Of a DNA stretch of 64,000 nucleotides, positions 1-10,857 are shown piece by piece. Under the pieces are notes generated by a model that had not been told where the DNA came from, searched no databases, and saw only the letters and a program-made list of their open reading frames with translations. Numbering within the stretch: the first letter of the stretch is position 1; each line of letters begins with the position of its first letter. A program made the translations under genes and the position numbers. This DNA is from Uloborus plumipes (Eukaryota; Arthropoda; Arachnida; Araneae; Uloboridae): NCBI GenBank assembly GCA_038373865.1, contig JAXGGA010004443.1:1-64000 (forward strand), read 5' to 3'.

Positions 1-60
1 TCCATAATAAGGACGAAACTGCAGTCTTAGGATGCTATGATCGAGCTGTGGGTGCATTTG
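1..60 (+). repeat. Dispersed repeat fragment, copy 1
   Basis: This stretch recurs in the same orientation near 36,905-36,958: both copies share AAACTGCAGTCT and, shortly after, CGAGCTG. It is cut by the window edge, so its full extent and class are unknown. It has no coding potential. Confidence 0.5.
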
Positions 61-1548
61 CTTCAGTTCTGCCTTAGTCCTGGCTTATGGGCGGTAACTC
101 ATTGCATATAGGATGCATTTCCTATTTATAAAGTAATATATTAACATAAAACATACGTAAACGAGATAAAGCACTATATTAAGAAATAGTTACACATTAA
201 GTAAGCCTACCTATAAGAAGTACATGTATCTTTATGTAGGCTACCTATAAGTCTACATAAATAAGTAGCTTACCTATTAACATGAGTAAGATGTTTATTA
301 ATATATTTCGAAATAGGGCATCAAATGCATGAAAAAAGATCGTGCTCAAAAGCGATAGGAATTTAGTTTTGATTCGCGTAATTTGGTTCTCACGTAATTG
401 ATATTTATGGGATATCACTTTTTTTCCGGTTTGAACAACTTGAAGATATTTTTAGATAAAATCAACAATTTTAAAAGCAAGTAAATAAATGCAAAATCAA
501 AAAGAAGCATTGACTTACTATCTTCTTCTCTGATAAAACTGGGAAGAAAAAATGACTTGCATGTCAATTTTATTATAAAGTTTAGCTATGCATGTCAAAC
601 ACGTACGTATCGATGAAAGACGCACAGGGTTGAAGTATAGAAAAGGCATGCAACTACGAGGTAATGAATTTATCGCTATTGAAAACTGCAAAACGTCGTT
701 CTACAACTGTACGGCAACCCTAATATTTACCTCCGTGTTTGGCTGAAGTTAAACTACTTGTTTGGCATATCAAACATAATTTTGGTCGTAAATTAGCACA
801 AAATATATGCATAAAAATTAAAAATTCCAATACGATTAAAAGTTCGATTAAACTGCAAAACGATTGACAAATAAAGCCCCTTAACATTAAAGGTCAATAT
901 TAAAATTATATGCACCATTTAAATAAACAACATTAGCTCTCCATTAAAATGTAGAATAGTCCGCTATAAGCATGAAAATATTGATTCATTCAAGTCAAAA
1001 ACATTATGAAAGTTCCACTAAAGTGGAAAATGAAAAGAGACACGAAGGCAATTCAACTGGTCATTTTCTGTTTTTGCAAAGATGGAAAATAAGCAAATCG
1101 CTAACTGCCAATATATACCCTTATTCTGCACCTTTTCTACCTACAACTTTATAAGAAATCTGAGTTTATATAACATGATCGGAAGATCAATAACATCTGT
1201 GTTTCTGCCACAAAACAATCTACTGTCCCAATTGTGCCTAAGCCTAACCCGGAAAATAACAATTTCATATTCAATAACATCTCTTCTGAAATGCCTATCT
1301 GTTCTGCTGAATAATTTCTCAATTTCCTGCACCCCCCCCCCCCCTGGCCCCTAAGAAATCACAAAGCTTTTTTTTTTTTTTTGAAAATGTAATGCAAGCA
1401 TTCCTTAACTGCCGTGATTGTATCACTCGTTGATAGAAGGTGTTAAATATCTAAGTTCAAAAAATCTGAGCATTTTTTTTAATTTCAAGAATAGCGTACT
1501 ACTAAATATCTACAATGCGAAAAAATTGAACTATAGGAAAAAAGCAAA
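61..1548. other. Gene-free AT-rich spacer
   Basis: I see no gene here. The stretch holds short tandem echoes of TAAGTAGCCTACCTAT-like sequence near 200-280 and a C-run followed by a T-run near 1,331-1,382. Open frames of 60-90 codons are low-complexity and match no family I recognise. Confidence 0.6.
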
Positions 1549-1550
1549 TA

Positions 1551-1720
1551 CAGTCAACTCTCGTCATAACGACCACTCGTTATAAAGACTATTCCAATAC
1601 AACGACAGGTGGGAAAACCCAACTTTATCCCAATACACTAAGATCTACCTCTTATAGGACCACTCTTTATAAAGACCTTTTCTGTGGGACGGAAATGATC
1701 ATTATATCGATCGTTGACTG
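1551..1720. mobile_element. Pogo/Tigger-like MITE with TA target site
   Basis: The element starts CAGTCAACTCTCG and ends GTTGACTG, so its ends are inverted repeats, and it sits between TA dinucleotides (1,549-1,550 and 1,721-1,722). At 170 bp it is far too short for a transposase. CAGT-starting inverted repeats with TA duplication are usual for pogo/Tigger members of the Tc1-mariner superfamily. A relative with CAGTCGAACCTCG ends lies near 6.65 kb. Confidence 0.65.
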
Positions 1721-1722
1721 TA

Positions 1723-2849
1723 GTTTTGTCATGAAGTGAGATTGAATCGCTTGTGCTAAAAATATACATTTGAAACGCCTTTCTAAACATAAACTTTTAC
1801 TTAATCTAATAGCACAATTGTTAACAGAAATAGTTTCAGCATAGAGTCTTTTCTTGGAGAGCATTTTAGAAGTTTCCGTTAAATGCTCATTAAACCTTTT
1901 CCAAAAAATGAAACTATTGACAAAATAAATTCGCTAATCCTGTTTCCTCTAACAATTTTGTGAAAGGTCTTCCACCTCTTAAATCTCAAAGACATTTATG
2001 ATGAATAATGCTTTACCCCAAATAGGTGCGTGGGAGTTGGAAATATTTTTCTAAAATATCAGTTGGTGACCTTTCTATTATCGACCAACCCTCATAAAAG
2101 CTTTCTAAGAACAACGTTTAAGTTCATTTTGGAGAGAATTTCATTACATGAGAGTAATCAAGCGTCCATTAATGAAAGACTATAGTCGATGTTCTGAGAA
2201 CTAATTTAATTTGGAGAGAAACTTGAAAAGTACGAATGACAAGAGATCAGTTTTGTTAGGTATTTTTTTACTACACCGTTGCTGTCGGAAGATCTTGTAT
2301 TTGATTTTTTATCGCCACAAACTAGCTATGAGAAACATTGAATTCCTTTTTTTTATTATTATTATTTAATAATGAAAAGGTAAAAAACTTGACATTTTTA
2401 AAACTTTATTCCTCATATCTCGCTTCTCCTAACCCTGAAGTTTATCGTTCGTCCGTTTTGATTTTTGCTGTCTTTGTAATTGTTCTGATCAGTCACATGG
2501 CTCTTTAATTTCATTGAACAACAAATGCAAAAATGACGTAACCTTGTTTGAATAACTTCATCGAAAACTCAACAGTGTTTTTAAAGAAAAACATCTCGAA
2601 ATCCCTTAAGCCGTGCAAAAGATTCACAATAACATAGCGCAAAGTTCATCAGTGATACGATATTGATGGTTTTCTACCCATGTTTATGAGTCTTAAGAGT
2701 TAGGAGACCCCATTTTATACTCTCAAAACGGGGTGCTTAAGAATTTTAAGCAACAATAAACTTAATATATTTCTTTTTAATTTGAAAAAGCGGTTTGTTT
2801 TCATCACATAAAACAAGTAAGAGCAGAGTAAAAAAAAAATAATGTAGCA
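1723..2849. other. Gene-free AT-rich spacer
   Basis: No gene, RNA or convincing repeat is visible. The stretch contains a T-rich block near 2,347-2,368 and otherwise unremarkable AT-rich sequence. Confidence 0.55.
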
Positions 2850-2851
2850 TA

Positions 2852-3712
2852 GTCGATCCCCATTAATCCGGAAACCGTTACACCGGATTTTGCTTAATCC
2901 GGAGAGCTATTTGTATATACATAATGTGCAAATAAAGGGCGAGTTAGAGAATAATGAAATTTCTCAGGCTGTATTTTTTATTTTTGTAGTTCTCTTATGC
3001 AGTTTCATATTTTATTCTTTTAACTTCAAAATGTAACTTTTAATGTGCTCATCAGTTTGTTTATGTGCATTGGATGTATGTATGGGTGTATGTATGTATT
3101 TATTCGGATGACCTGTATCCCATATTATAGTCTTGAAAATAGGCTTCTTAAAAATAGCGTATCAAGCTAAGAAATTTTGCGTCGTCTCCGTGGAAACCAT
3201 CCCAAGTAGCACACTTCGTTTTTTAAAGGTTGTAAAATAGTTATTAACGTTATAACAACCGCTGAAAAACTTTTATAAAACGGTTAAAGGTTATTTGCGC
3301 TACCTGGGGTAGGAAAGAAAACAGCTCCACTCTTTTTTTTATACACTGCTGTTGATGTATTTCCTTTATTTTATGTTTATCCAACTAGGTATACACTTTC
3401 ATTTATATCCTCATACCTCAGTTATTTTTAAAGGTTATCTAAGAAATCTATGCATACATAACTAAAGCACAAATTTCTAAGAAAAAGTTGTGCTGTATTA
3501 ACGTTGATTTTTAAGTTGAGTAATAGTTCACGCACAAAGCAATTTAAATCGTTTGTATTTAACCATTGTTGCAAAAGCTAAGTTTGAAAAAAGTCCATAG
3601 CGCAGCAACTATGACAACCATAAGGGAGAGAGCGGAGAGTGGGAACTAAATTTTCCTTTAACACGCCTGCTCTCTTTACACAATGTATAGTCTGGGTTAA
3701 TGAGGTTCTACG
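2852..3712. mobile_element. Degenerate Tigger-like inverted-repeat element
   Basis: The left end, with CCCCATTAATCCGGA, is mirrored at the right end by GGGTTAATGAGGTTCTA. These form imperfect terminal inverted repeats of about 22 bp resembling the AACCTC-TTAA ends of Tigger elements. The interior carries no recognisable transposase and is interrupted by a smaller MITE at 3,201-3,310. The end assignment is tentative because the repeats differ by small indels. Confidence 0.4.
3201..3310. mobile_element. 110-bp MITE, copy 1
   Basis: The ends are inverted (CCCAAGTAGC at left, GCTACCTGGGG at right). The interior matches, in opposite orientation, a second copy at 36,764-36,856, including AAAGGTTGTAAA and AACGTT blocks. 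It is inserted within the Tigger-like element around it. It has no coding capacity. Confidence 0.6.
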
Positions 3713-3713
3713 G

Positions 3714-4155
3714 TATTGTACTTTCAGTTCATCAAATGTTTTTGAGCACATTTAGAATTGATTTTAAATTCAATTGCTTCTGTGGTGTAACCACATTCAA
3801 ATATTTATAAAACATTCTCCTTATTTCTACCCACAAAATTGTTAGGATGACATAATTACTATTTATGCTTTTAATTTGCCAGGTTTGATTTTAAAAAAAA
3901 GCAAGAACGGATAATCTTTGCTAAATATGGTAACCACCAAGTTTTTTTCTTTATTTTTTTAAAGTTAAAACAAATGAATCAAAATTAGAAAAAAAAGGCA
4001 ATTCATCTCATGTTATTGACAATACTCATTCAGAAAAAAATATACTTTTAAAAAATAGGAAGCAACCCAATTGCAAAGTCTATTTTGTAATAACCTTAAG
4101 AAAATAATTGCAATGTGGAACTTTAGAAAACCTATATTTTTGGATTTTGGACATT
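3714..4155. other. Gene-free AT-rich spacer
   Basis: I see no gene or repeat structure here beyond A- and T-runs. Confidence 0.5.
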
Positions 4156-4159
4156 TTAA

Positions 4160-4667
4160 CCCATTAATGCCTGAGATTTTTTTCCAAAGATATTTTGTAT
4201 ACTGGTTACAAACAATGTTTAATGGACAGGAAAAAGAATTAAAAAATATCATGGAAAAAATATTTTTTTTATTTCGAAAAGAAAAATCGTCCTTTAAAAG
4301 TTACGATAGACCCCAGAGGGTACATACTTTTACTAAAAAAAATTTCTGCCTACGATATAATATTTAAAAAGACATTTTATACGAAGGAATAAAATCAGCA
4401 ATCAACATAAACTGGGAAGCTGGGAGTAACTTTGAAAACTTAGCTTTTTTTCTTGAGATTGTGACCGATGTCATTTTTGATGAAGATCATATTAAACCTG
4501 CTACAGAACATACTTTATAATGGTTATGGGCTGCAATCTGTTGATAACGTATTGAAACAATACCAAGGTACTAATTAAACACTATTATTTGGTTGAAATG
4601 TTCATTTTAGGGAAATTCAGACCCTTTTTTGGACCGTCCCTAAAAAGGGACGATAGGCATTCATGAG
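4160..4667. mobile_element. piggyBac-like MITE with TTAA target duplication
   Basis: The element is flanked by TTAA on both sides (4,156-4,159 and 4,668-4,671). It begins CCCATTAATGCCT and ends AGGCATTCATGAG, an inverted pair with two mismatches. TTAA duplication and a CCC start are the signature of piggyBac. The interior (508 bp) is AT-rich with no transposase, so it would need a transposase supplied elsewhere. Near the right end is an extra small palindrome, CGTCCCTAAAAAGGGACG. The remaining doubt is that TTAA is common in AT-rich DNA. Confidence 0.65.
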
Positions 4668-4671
4668 TTAA

Positions 4672-6649
4672 ACGTTTTAGATAATGCAGGTTTTCGAAGC
4701 TTTATTTGATTTAAGTCAAGCCATCAGTTAAAATTTATTTTTAAACTTTTTTTCTCACTATATACATGTTATGTTTTTAAAACCGAACATGCAAACTTGC
4801 AACACTTAGAACAGACTAAAGGTAAATATAAACTATTCTCTCTTTATACCCGCTATATTTATATTAAAAAGGAAGTCGTATACCTTTTTTATGTTTTTAA
4901 CAAGGATAAGTAACAGGTTAATTTGAGAATGTTTTACCGCAAATAATTTTCCTAACAAAAATCTTTTAATTAAAATACAAAAAATATTTCTTTTTAACTC
5001 TAAAGACTACATAAGCTTGATTTCCACTGAAACGTACGAAATAAAATAAGTATAAATTTTCCTGACTACAGCACGCAAAACTTGAATTTTATCTTAATAT
5101 TTTCTCATTTAAAGAAAATTTAAAGTAGTCAATAAAATTTGAGTTAAAAAGTTACAGAAAAAGAGATATAGATGGTGCAGTAAAAGGTATTAGTACAACG
5201 CTGTATACCACTTGCTTCTCCTCACTAATTTTCAATTTAAATATTACTGGCTGCTTTAGAATTTCTCTAACTGTGAAGTAAAAATAAACTGCAATTTTTA
5301 AATGTTACAATGAAGAAATCATAGGCTTATTCTATTTCGTGCTTTTCAGTATAAACCGAGCTAAAGAAATACTCTTTTTAATTAAAAAGCGCTTTTCAAA
5401 TTTTTTTATGCTTATTCTTTTGGATTTTTTAAACAAAAATTACGAAAATAAATTTCGTTCTGAAAAAAAAGCAAGAAAGAAAAAAAGAATCGTTATATAG
5501 TAAAAAAATGCATCCAGTCTTTGGTTCCAGAACGAACCCAATTAATGATTCATTATTTATTTATTTATTTAAAAATTATTGCACACTACAGATAAATCTA
5601 ATTACAGTGGCAAAAAGAAATACAATAATAATTTAAACAAATTATACATTTGAAATATTAGAGCATGTAGATTTAAAATTATAAAATGATATATTAAAAA
5701 TATCCAAACCATGACAATTGAGTATTAAAATGTTTGTAATAGTTATAATGAATCGCTATTGTTATTAATTTTGTTGAATTTCTATGAATTAGTGCGGGGA
5801 GCACGATTTTTGAAGTTCGCAATGGTGCTAACCCCCATAGGTCACCACTGTTAGTAGTGGTTATGAGTCCATATATCCACGAGTCCATATCCCAATAGTG
5901 CGTCTCCGTTAAATCCTATATACCTCGCCTCATAAACGAGCCACTCCCCCCCCCCCCGAAAAAGGAAAGATAAAAACCTACCAAAACAGCGGTGCTAAAC
6001 ATTTCAATAGCTCAATCCCCATATGACCCTTCCCCCTCGTAGAAACCCAATTGGAGAACCCCTAACATGATTTGTCAATTTTAATATAAAAATTGACAAG
6101 TTTGATTAGCAATTTAAAAATAGCAATTTTAATTTAAAAATAGCTCTACAAATGTAAAATCGATCATGCCTGTGAAATCGACTAATCACTATATAGCAAT
6201 ATTAGAAGGCTTACAAATCAATTTATACCTTTTCAACAACGCCCATCTCTTTGTGTCTTAAAGTTTCACTGAACGAGTTGTAGCCAAACGAAAGGTCAAA
6301 AACTATTACCATCGCGGGGAAATTAACCCAATTTTTTGTTTTACGATTTCACGATGATTCCGAACAAGTAGTTTCACTGTAGGGGTCGTGCTTGTGCAGT
6401 AAAAACATGATTCAGTTTATAGGCGTTGTGCTGACCGTAAAAACTGCTTTGGGATATCTTCCTTCTTCAATTTCTAAAGAAATTTTAAGCAGAACTGATA
6501 AAAATTGCTCCACATTTTAAGGACCATCTCGTATAGGCGCCCCCATAGTTCAATATTTATTGCATAAATTTTTGAATACAAATTATATTTTTTTCCATGC
6601 TTTTGAACCATCGTGATTTTTAAATTAGTTTAAAATAATAAGATTAAAA
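4672..6649. other. Gene-free AT-rich spacer
   Basis: No gene recognised. A C-run lies near 5,946-5,957 and TTTA-type low-complexity sequence near 5,553-5,575. A short minus-strand frame near 5,694-5,888 has slightly higher GC but matches nothing I recognise. Confidence 0.5.
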
Positions 6650-6651
6650 TA

Positions 6652-6807
6652 CAGTCGAACCTCGTTAAAACGAACTCCAAAAGACGTTTAAAATCAATGT
6701 CTTTCCCGAAGAACACTAAATAACAAACAGCAGCGCAGGGATAGGAAAGATAGCTCGTTTTAACAGTAATTTCTTTTAAACGTATTCGAATTAACAAGGT
6801 TCGACTG
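6652..6807. mobile_element. Pogo/Tigger-like MITE
   Basis: Terminal inverted repeats CAGTCGAACCTCGTT and AACAAGGTTCGACTG bound a 156-bp element. The left flank is TA; the right flank reads CA, consistent with one decayed base of a TA duplication. It is related to the MITE at 1,551-1,720, and a lone end of the same kind (CAGTCGAATCTCG) lies near 27,871. No coding capacity. Confidence 0.65.
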
Positions 6808-7100
6808 CATTTCAAAAATACTCTAATTTTATTTCAAAAGTATCGCAAATATTTCCAACGGATCACCATATTTGCATTCCGTTGTGCTTCTACTGTATTT
6901 GAAGATTAACAATTTAATAAAAAAATAAATGAAGCTAATATCATATCAACTATCCAAACATTTGAGTTAAATAATAAGATAACGAAATTATGCAAAATAT
7001 TGACTGATGTTGTTACTTAGTTGAATAATAAAATATAACTTTGCAACTCTCACGAAACAGGTAGATACATACTATGTTTCATTTATTTACACAAAATTTA

Positions 7101-7345
7101 CACTGCAAATACAAACTGTTGTTTTGCAGCATAATACTGGCAGCAGAAAATCCTGTTCAAAACTGGAAAATGCACAGTTATAGACGAAAATTAGCAGTAC
7201 ATATGTATATAAAAATACATATAAAATTAGCAGTTATATATGCATTGCAGCTAATTTTAGTTCACTACTGTGCATTTTACAGTTTTAAACTGGAACCAAT
7301 GCTGCCAGTATTATAATTTTAAACACAACAATTTATTTTTTGTAG
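7101..7345. mobile_element. Hairpin MITE of the CACTGCAAA family, copy 1
   Basis: The halves are inverted copies: ATAATACTGGCAGCAG on the left is mirrored by TGCTGCCAGTATTAT on the right, and AATGCACAGT by ACTGTGCATTTTACAG. The centre holds a small ATGTATATAAAAATACAT palindrome. Related copies lie near 35.73-36.11 kb and 44.34-44.46 kb. The open frame across it is a by-product of the hairpin. Confidence 0.65.
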
Positions 7346-8095
7346 TACGCTGAATCAGTTTTCATAAAAACTAACTATTTGTGTTTTCACAATGCCGTAT
7401 AATACACGGTTACTGCAAATCATTCATTCGTTTTCGAAACGTTATACATCCATAAAATACAGCACTATCAACGATGAGGAGTACGTTAAAATAACTACAA
7501 ACTCGTCTGGATTTGTAATAGTGCTAACAAGATGGTTATACAATAGGGTGTATCGAAAAAACTTTTTTTCGAAATTCAATTTACTAAGTTGATAAAAAGT
7601 TGCCCCTACCTACCCACATATTCCACAAAAAATTTCAGTCTAATCAGAAATTGGTTAGGTGTGCCGCACGAGGCCTGAAGTTTGTGATTTTCTTCAAAAA
7701 TATTACTTTTTTCTAATTTTTTTTAAATATTAAGAATAAATGTTAAAAGTAATTCAAGTTGAAAAATGTACACAAAAAAGTCGGAGGACAAAATTGGGTT
7801 TGAAAAAGAGTATATTAAACAACATTTATATGTCCCACATTTATTCTAAACTTCCGTAATTTTCACCAAAACTAGCATTTTACGCGGCCATGCGGCTTGG
7901 TTAGAAACTTGTTTAAGAATGTGGAATCTAACTGAATTAACACTTGAAACTGGAATTCATCTGTGATTTATGTGGAGTAAAAAGTAAAATAATATAAACT
8001 ACAAACAGAATCTAAGCCCCTCGTCACACAGTGCCAGCTTTCTAGCGGGCCCCCGTGACGGTAAACGAAATACAGCTCCGCTAGCGTATATGCTG

Positions 8096-8830
8096 TAGGA
8101 TTGTAGAAGAACATATACCTTTGGTTGAGGAAACAGGTCTCTAAATATTTCGAACATGGTGCTCCAGTACATGGCCCAGGGAAAGAAATTGTAGCTTCAG
8201 TTTCACGATTTATGGAAAAAAAAAGTTCCATTGATAAAGAACAAAAAAGCTATCGGTTGTGATGGCACATCAGTAAACACTGGAAAATCAAATGGTGCTA
8301 TTAGACTTCCAGAAAAGTCTTTAGAACCCTCACTACAAGCCGTGGTATGTTTTTTTCATTTAATGAATTACCACTTAGAAAATTAACGGTGGCTCTTGAT
8401 AGGCCGACTACTATACAAAATTCTTTTAGTTGACCTATTGAAGAATTCTTACAGTATTGCTAAGATCTACCAGTCATGAACTTTAAGAAAATAGAACGCG
8501 TTTTACCGGAAGTTGATGTCAAAGAATTGAGTCAAAAATACTTATGGGATGTGTCTAAAGCTGTAATGTCTGGCAAATGTTCTCAAAATTTAGCAGAAAG
8601 GAACCCAGAAAGCTTTTCCCGTGCAAGATGGCTCACGATGGCAAACAGTTTTGAGGCTATACATCGCAACTAGTGATCCAAGTTCAGAGTTAAATAAACT
8701 AGCAGAATTTATAATAAAGGTTTATACTCTTTGCTTTTACACAATCGAATCTCAGAAGGATTTTTTTAAGATCATAGATTGCAGAAAGTATTCGGATACA
8801 AATCTCCAGAATGTTATCTATTCCACATTG
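8096..8830 (+). pseudogene. Transposase-like pseudogene, left arm
   Basis: This is a broken reading frame of an arthropod-type uncharacterised transposase-like protein. Recognisable blocks in order are EKEIVASVSRF-like sequence, the motif AIGCDGTSVNTG, then FNELPLRKL-like sequence. After these comes a 65-codon open stretch (8,476-8,673) ending in a SRARWLTMAN block. A frameshifted continuation of LRLYIATSDPSSELNKLAEF and IIKVYT follows. Visible lesions are a frameshift near 8,133, disruptions around 8,345-8,460, and another shift near 8,655. The same order of blocks is seen at 63.24-63.9 kb, which fixes the family. It runs through the arm into the central spacer, so only this copy reaches the downstream part of the gene. 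It cannot make a functional protein. Confidence 0.65.
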
Positions 8831-8881
8831 TAAAGAAGCTATTTTGCATGGGAAAAGCTTGCATGGTTCCTTTATGCTAAA

Positions 8882-9377
8882 TTTTGAGCACATTTGCCAG
8901 ACATTACAGCTTTATACACATCCCATAAGTATTTTTGACTCAATTCTTTGACATCAACTTCTGTTAAAACGCGTTCTATTTTCTTAAAATTCATGACTGG
9001 TAGATCTTAGCAATATTGTAAGAATTCTCCAATAGGTCAACTAAAAGAATTTTGTCCAATAGTCGGCCTATCAAGAGCCACCGTTAAATTTCTAAGTGGT
9101 AATTCATTAAATGAAGAAAAGATACCACGGCTTGTAGTAAGGGTTCTAAAGACTTTTCTGGAAGTCTAATTTTGATTTTCCAGTGTTAACTGATGTACCA
9201 TCACAACCGATAGCTTTTTTGTTCTTTATCAATAGAACTTTTTTTTCCATAAATCGTGAAACTGAAGCTACAATTTCTTTCTCTGGGACATTTACTGTAG
9301 CACCATGTCCGAAATATTTAGAGTCTGTTTCCTCAACCAAAGATATATGTTCTTTTACAATACTATAGCAGCTACGC
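8882..9377 (-). pseudogene. Transposase-like pseudogene, right arm
   Basis: This is the mirror copy of the left-arm gene. An open stretch at 9,146-9,340 reads through the EETDSKYF, EKEIVASVSRFMEKK and AIGCDGTSVNTGK blocks without the frameshift seen in the left arm. The two arms have therefore decayed partly independently. Beyond it, toward 8,882, the frame is broken and the gene stops at the arm boundary, missing the WLT block. It is truncated and non-functional. The function is inferred only from its position inside an element with inverted ends and a target duplication. Confidence 0.6.
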
Positions 9378-9932
9378 TAGCGGAGCTGTATTTCGTGTAC
9401 CACCACGGGGGCCCTGATAGAACGCGGACATTGTGACGAGGGCTTAGATTCTGTTTATAGTTTATATTATTTTACTTTTTACTCCACATAAATCACAGAT
9501 GATTCCCAGTTTCAAGTGTCAATTCAGTTAGATTTCACATTCATAAACAAGTTTCTAACCGAGCCGCATGGCCTTGTAAAATGCTAGTTTTGGTGAAAAT
9601 TACCGAAGTTTAGAATAAATGTGGCAATGTGGGAGATCTAAATGTTGTTTAATATACTCTTTTACAAACCTAATTTTGTCCTCCGACTTTGCTGTGTAAA
9701 TTTTTCAACTTGAATTATTTTTAACATTTATTCTTAATATTTAAAAAAAAATAGAAACAAGTAATATTTTTGAAGAAATCCACAAACTTCAGGCCTCGTG
9801 CGGCACACCTAAAAAATTTCTAATTAGACTGAAATTTTTTGTGGAATATGTGGGTAGGTAAGGGCAACTTTTTATCAACTTAGTAAAATGAATTTCGAAA
9901 AAAAGTTTTTTTCGATACACCCTATTATACAA

Positions 9933-10156
9933 GTGCAGTATTTTGAACATAGGGACGAGACAAGAAAAAGAATAATTTTGTGTGTGTTACAATCTGCGTG
10001 ACAATCATCAGTCCTTGTAGGGATTTATAAATACGTTAATAATTTTCTTTATGTACCCTCCCAACCGAAAGCGTAGAAGAACTAAAGAGCATCCATGTGG
10101 CAGTAATTTGACTGTGCCAGGATTACGTTGGACGTTGTTAAATGTAACCAGAATGT

Positions 10157-10190
<34 letters not shown>

Positions 10191-10304
10191 GCATCTTGTT
10201 TTGTCGTAATTTAAAACATACTTATCTCGTATTACCATCTGAATTCCAAATATAGATGAGTTTGTGGTTATTTTTCGTCATTGCGCTTGCAATACTTTTG
10301 AACA
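9933..10304. other. Spacer with a CA microsatellite
   Basis: I see no gene. A (CA)n run occupies about 10,158-10,188. The phrase TTTTGAACATAGGGAC near 9,942 is echoed by TTTTGAACATAGGGCC near 10,296, a short direct repeat about 350 bp apart. Confidence 0.6.
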
Positions 10305-10306
10305 TA

Positions 10307-10855
10307 GGGCCATTCCACAGCACGTGCGGGACTCAAAAATTTCACCAACATTTTGCAGTAGACCTTAATATTTTAACTAAACAGGAATAAGCACATTTTT
10401 TAATCTGTACGTTTAATGAAAAGATACTACAAACAGTTAAAATTTAGTGAAAATTTTGTTACTTAGATTTATTTGCATGCATCACATGCAGGACATCTCA
10501 GGTCAACCATGGCAATAGACTGTATTAATTAGTTCATATTTTTGCTCTATGTAAATGAAAGATATCTCACTTGTTGAGATATAATAATTTAAACCGTTGA
10601 AAAAAAGTACTTTGAGTGCCATTCTATAAAAATATAAAAAAATAAAAAACATTATGTCCTGCGCGTGACGATTGTTATGTTTCCTAAAAAATAATCACTT
10701 TGAAAGTTAATGACGAAATTCTGTTGAGGAATTTATGTACTCGTGATTTCTTAAGCAACAAAATTTTCTAAAGTACCCTTTTAAATTATTACTTCTAATG
10801 AAATACACAAAGCGTTACGTGCGAGACAAAATAATCGTTTTCCGTGGAATGGCCT
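10307..10855. mobile_element. MITE with GGGCCATTCCAC ends
   Basis: GGGCCATTCCAC at the left is mirrored by GTGGAATGGCCT at the right, with TA on both flanks. The interior repeats a theme of GTGCGGGAC / GTGCGAGAC and AGGACAT / ATGTCCTG near each end. About 550 bp, no transposase. The superfamily is uncertain; the TA flanks point weakly to Tc1-mariner. Confidence 0.55.
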
Positions 10856-10857
10856 TA

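Larger units (their letters stand above)
7544..9924. mobile_element. Inverted-repeat (foldback) derivative of an unfamiliar DNA transposon
   Basis: The element starts TAGGGTGTATCGAAAAAA and ends with its inverse, flanked by an exact 8-bp duplication TTATACAA (7,536-7,543 and 9,925-9,932). Two arms of about 1,045 bp (7,544-8,590 and 8,882-9,924) are inverted copies of each other, separated by about 290 bp. Each arm carries the same decayed transposase-like gene pointing inward. An 8-bp duplication is usual for hAT and P superfamilies, but the protein motifs (GCDGT..NTG) are not ones I can place there with confidence. The TIR and protein both match the element starting at 62,501. Confidence 0.8.

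Noticed and set aside
5694..5888. 64-codon minus-strand frame considered as the end of a retrotransposon polymerase
   Set aside because: No polymerase motif is visible and the neighbouring sequence carries no related frame.
8476..9340. Opposing open frames at 8.5 and 9.2 kb considered as two convergent genes
   Set aside because: They are inverted copies of one transposase-like gene inside a single element bounded by TTATACAA duplications.
10008..10238. Open frame with a run of Cys-Val
   Set aside because: It is translation of the (CA)n microsatellite, not a gene.
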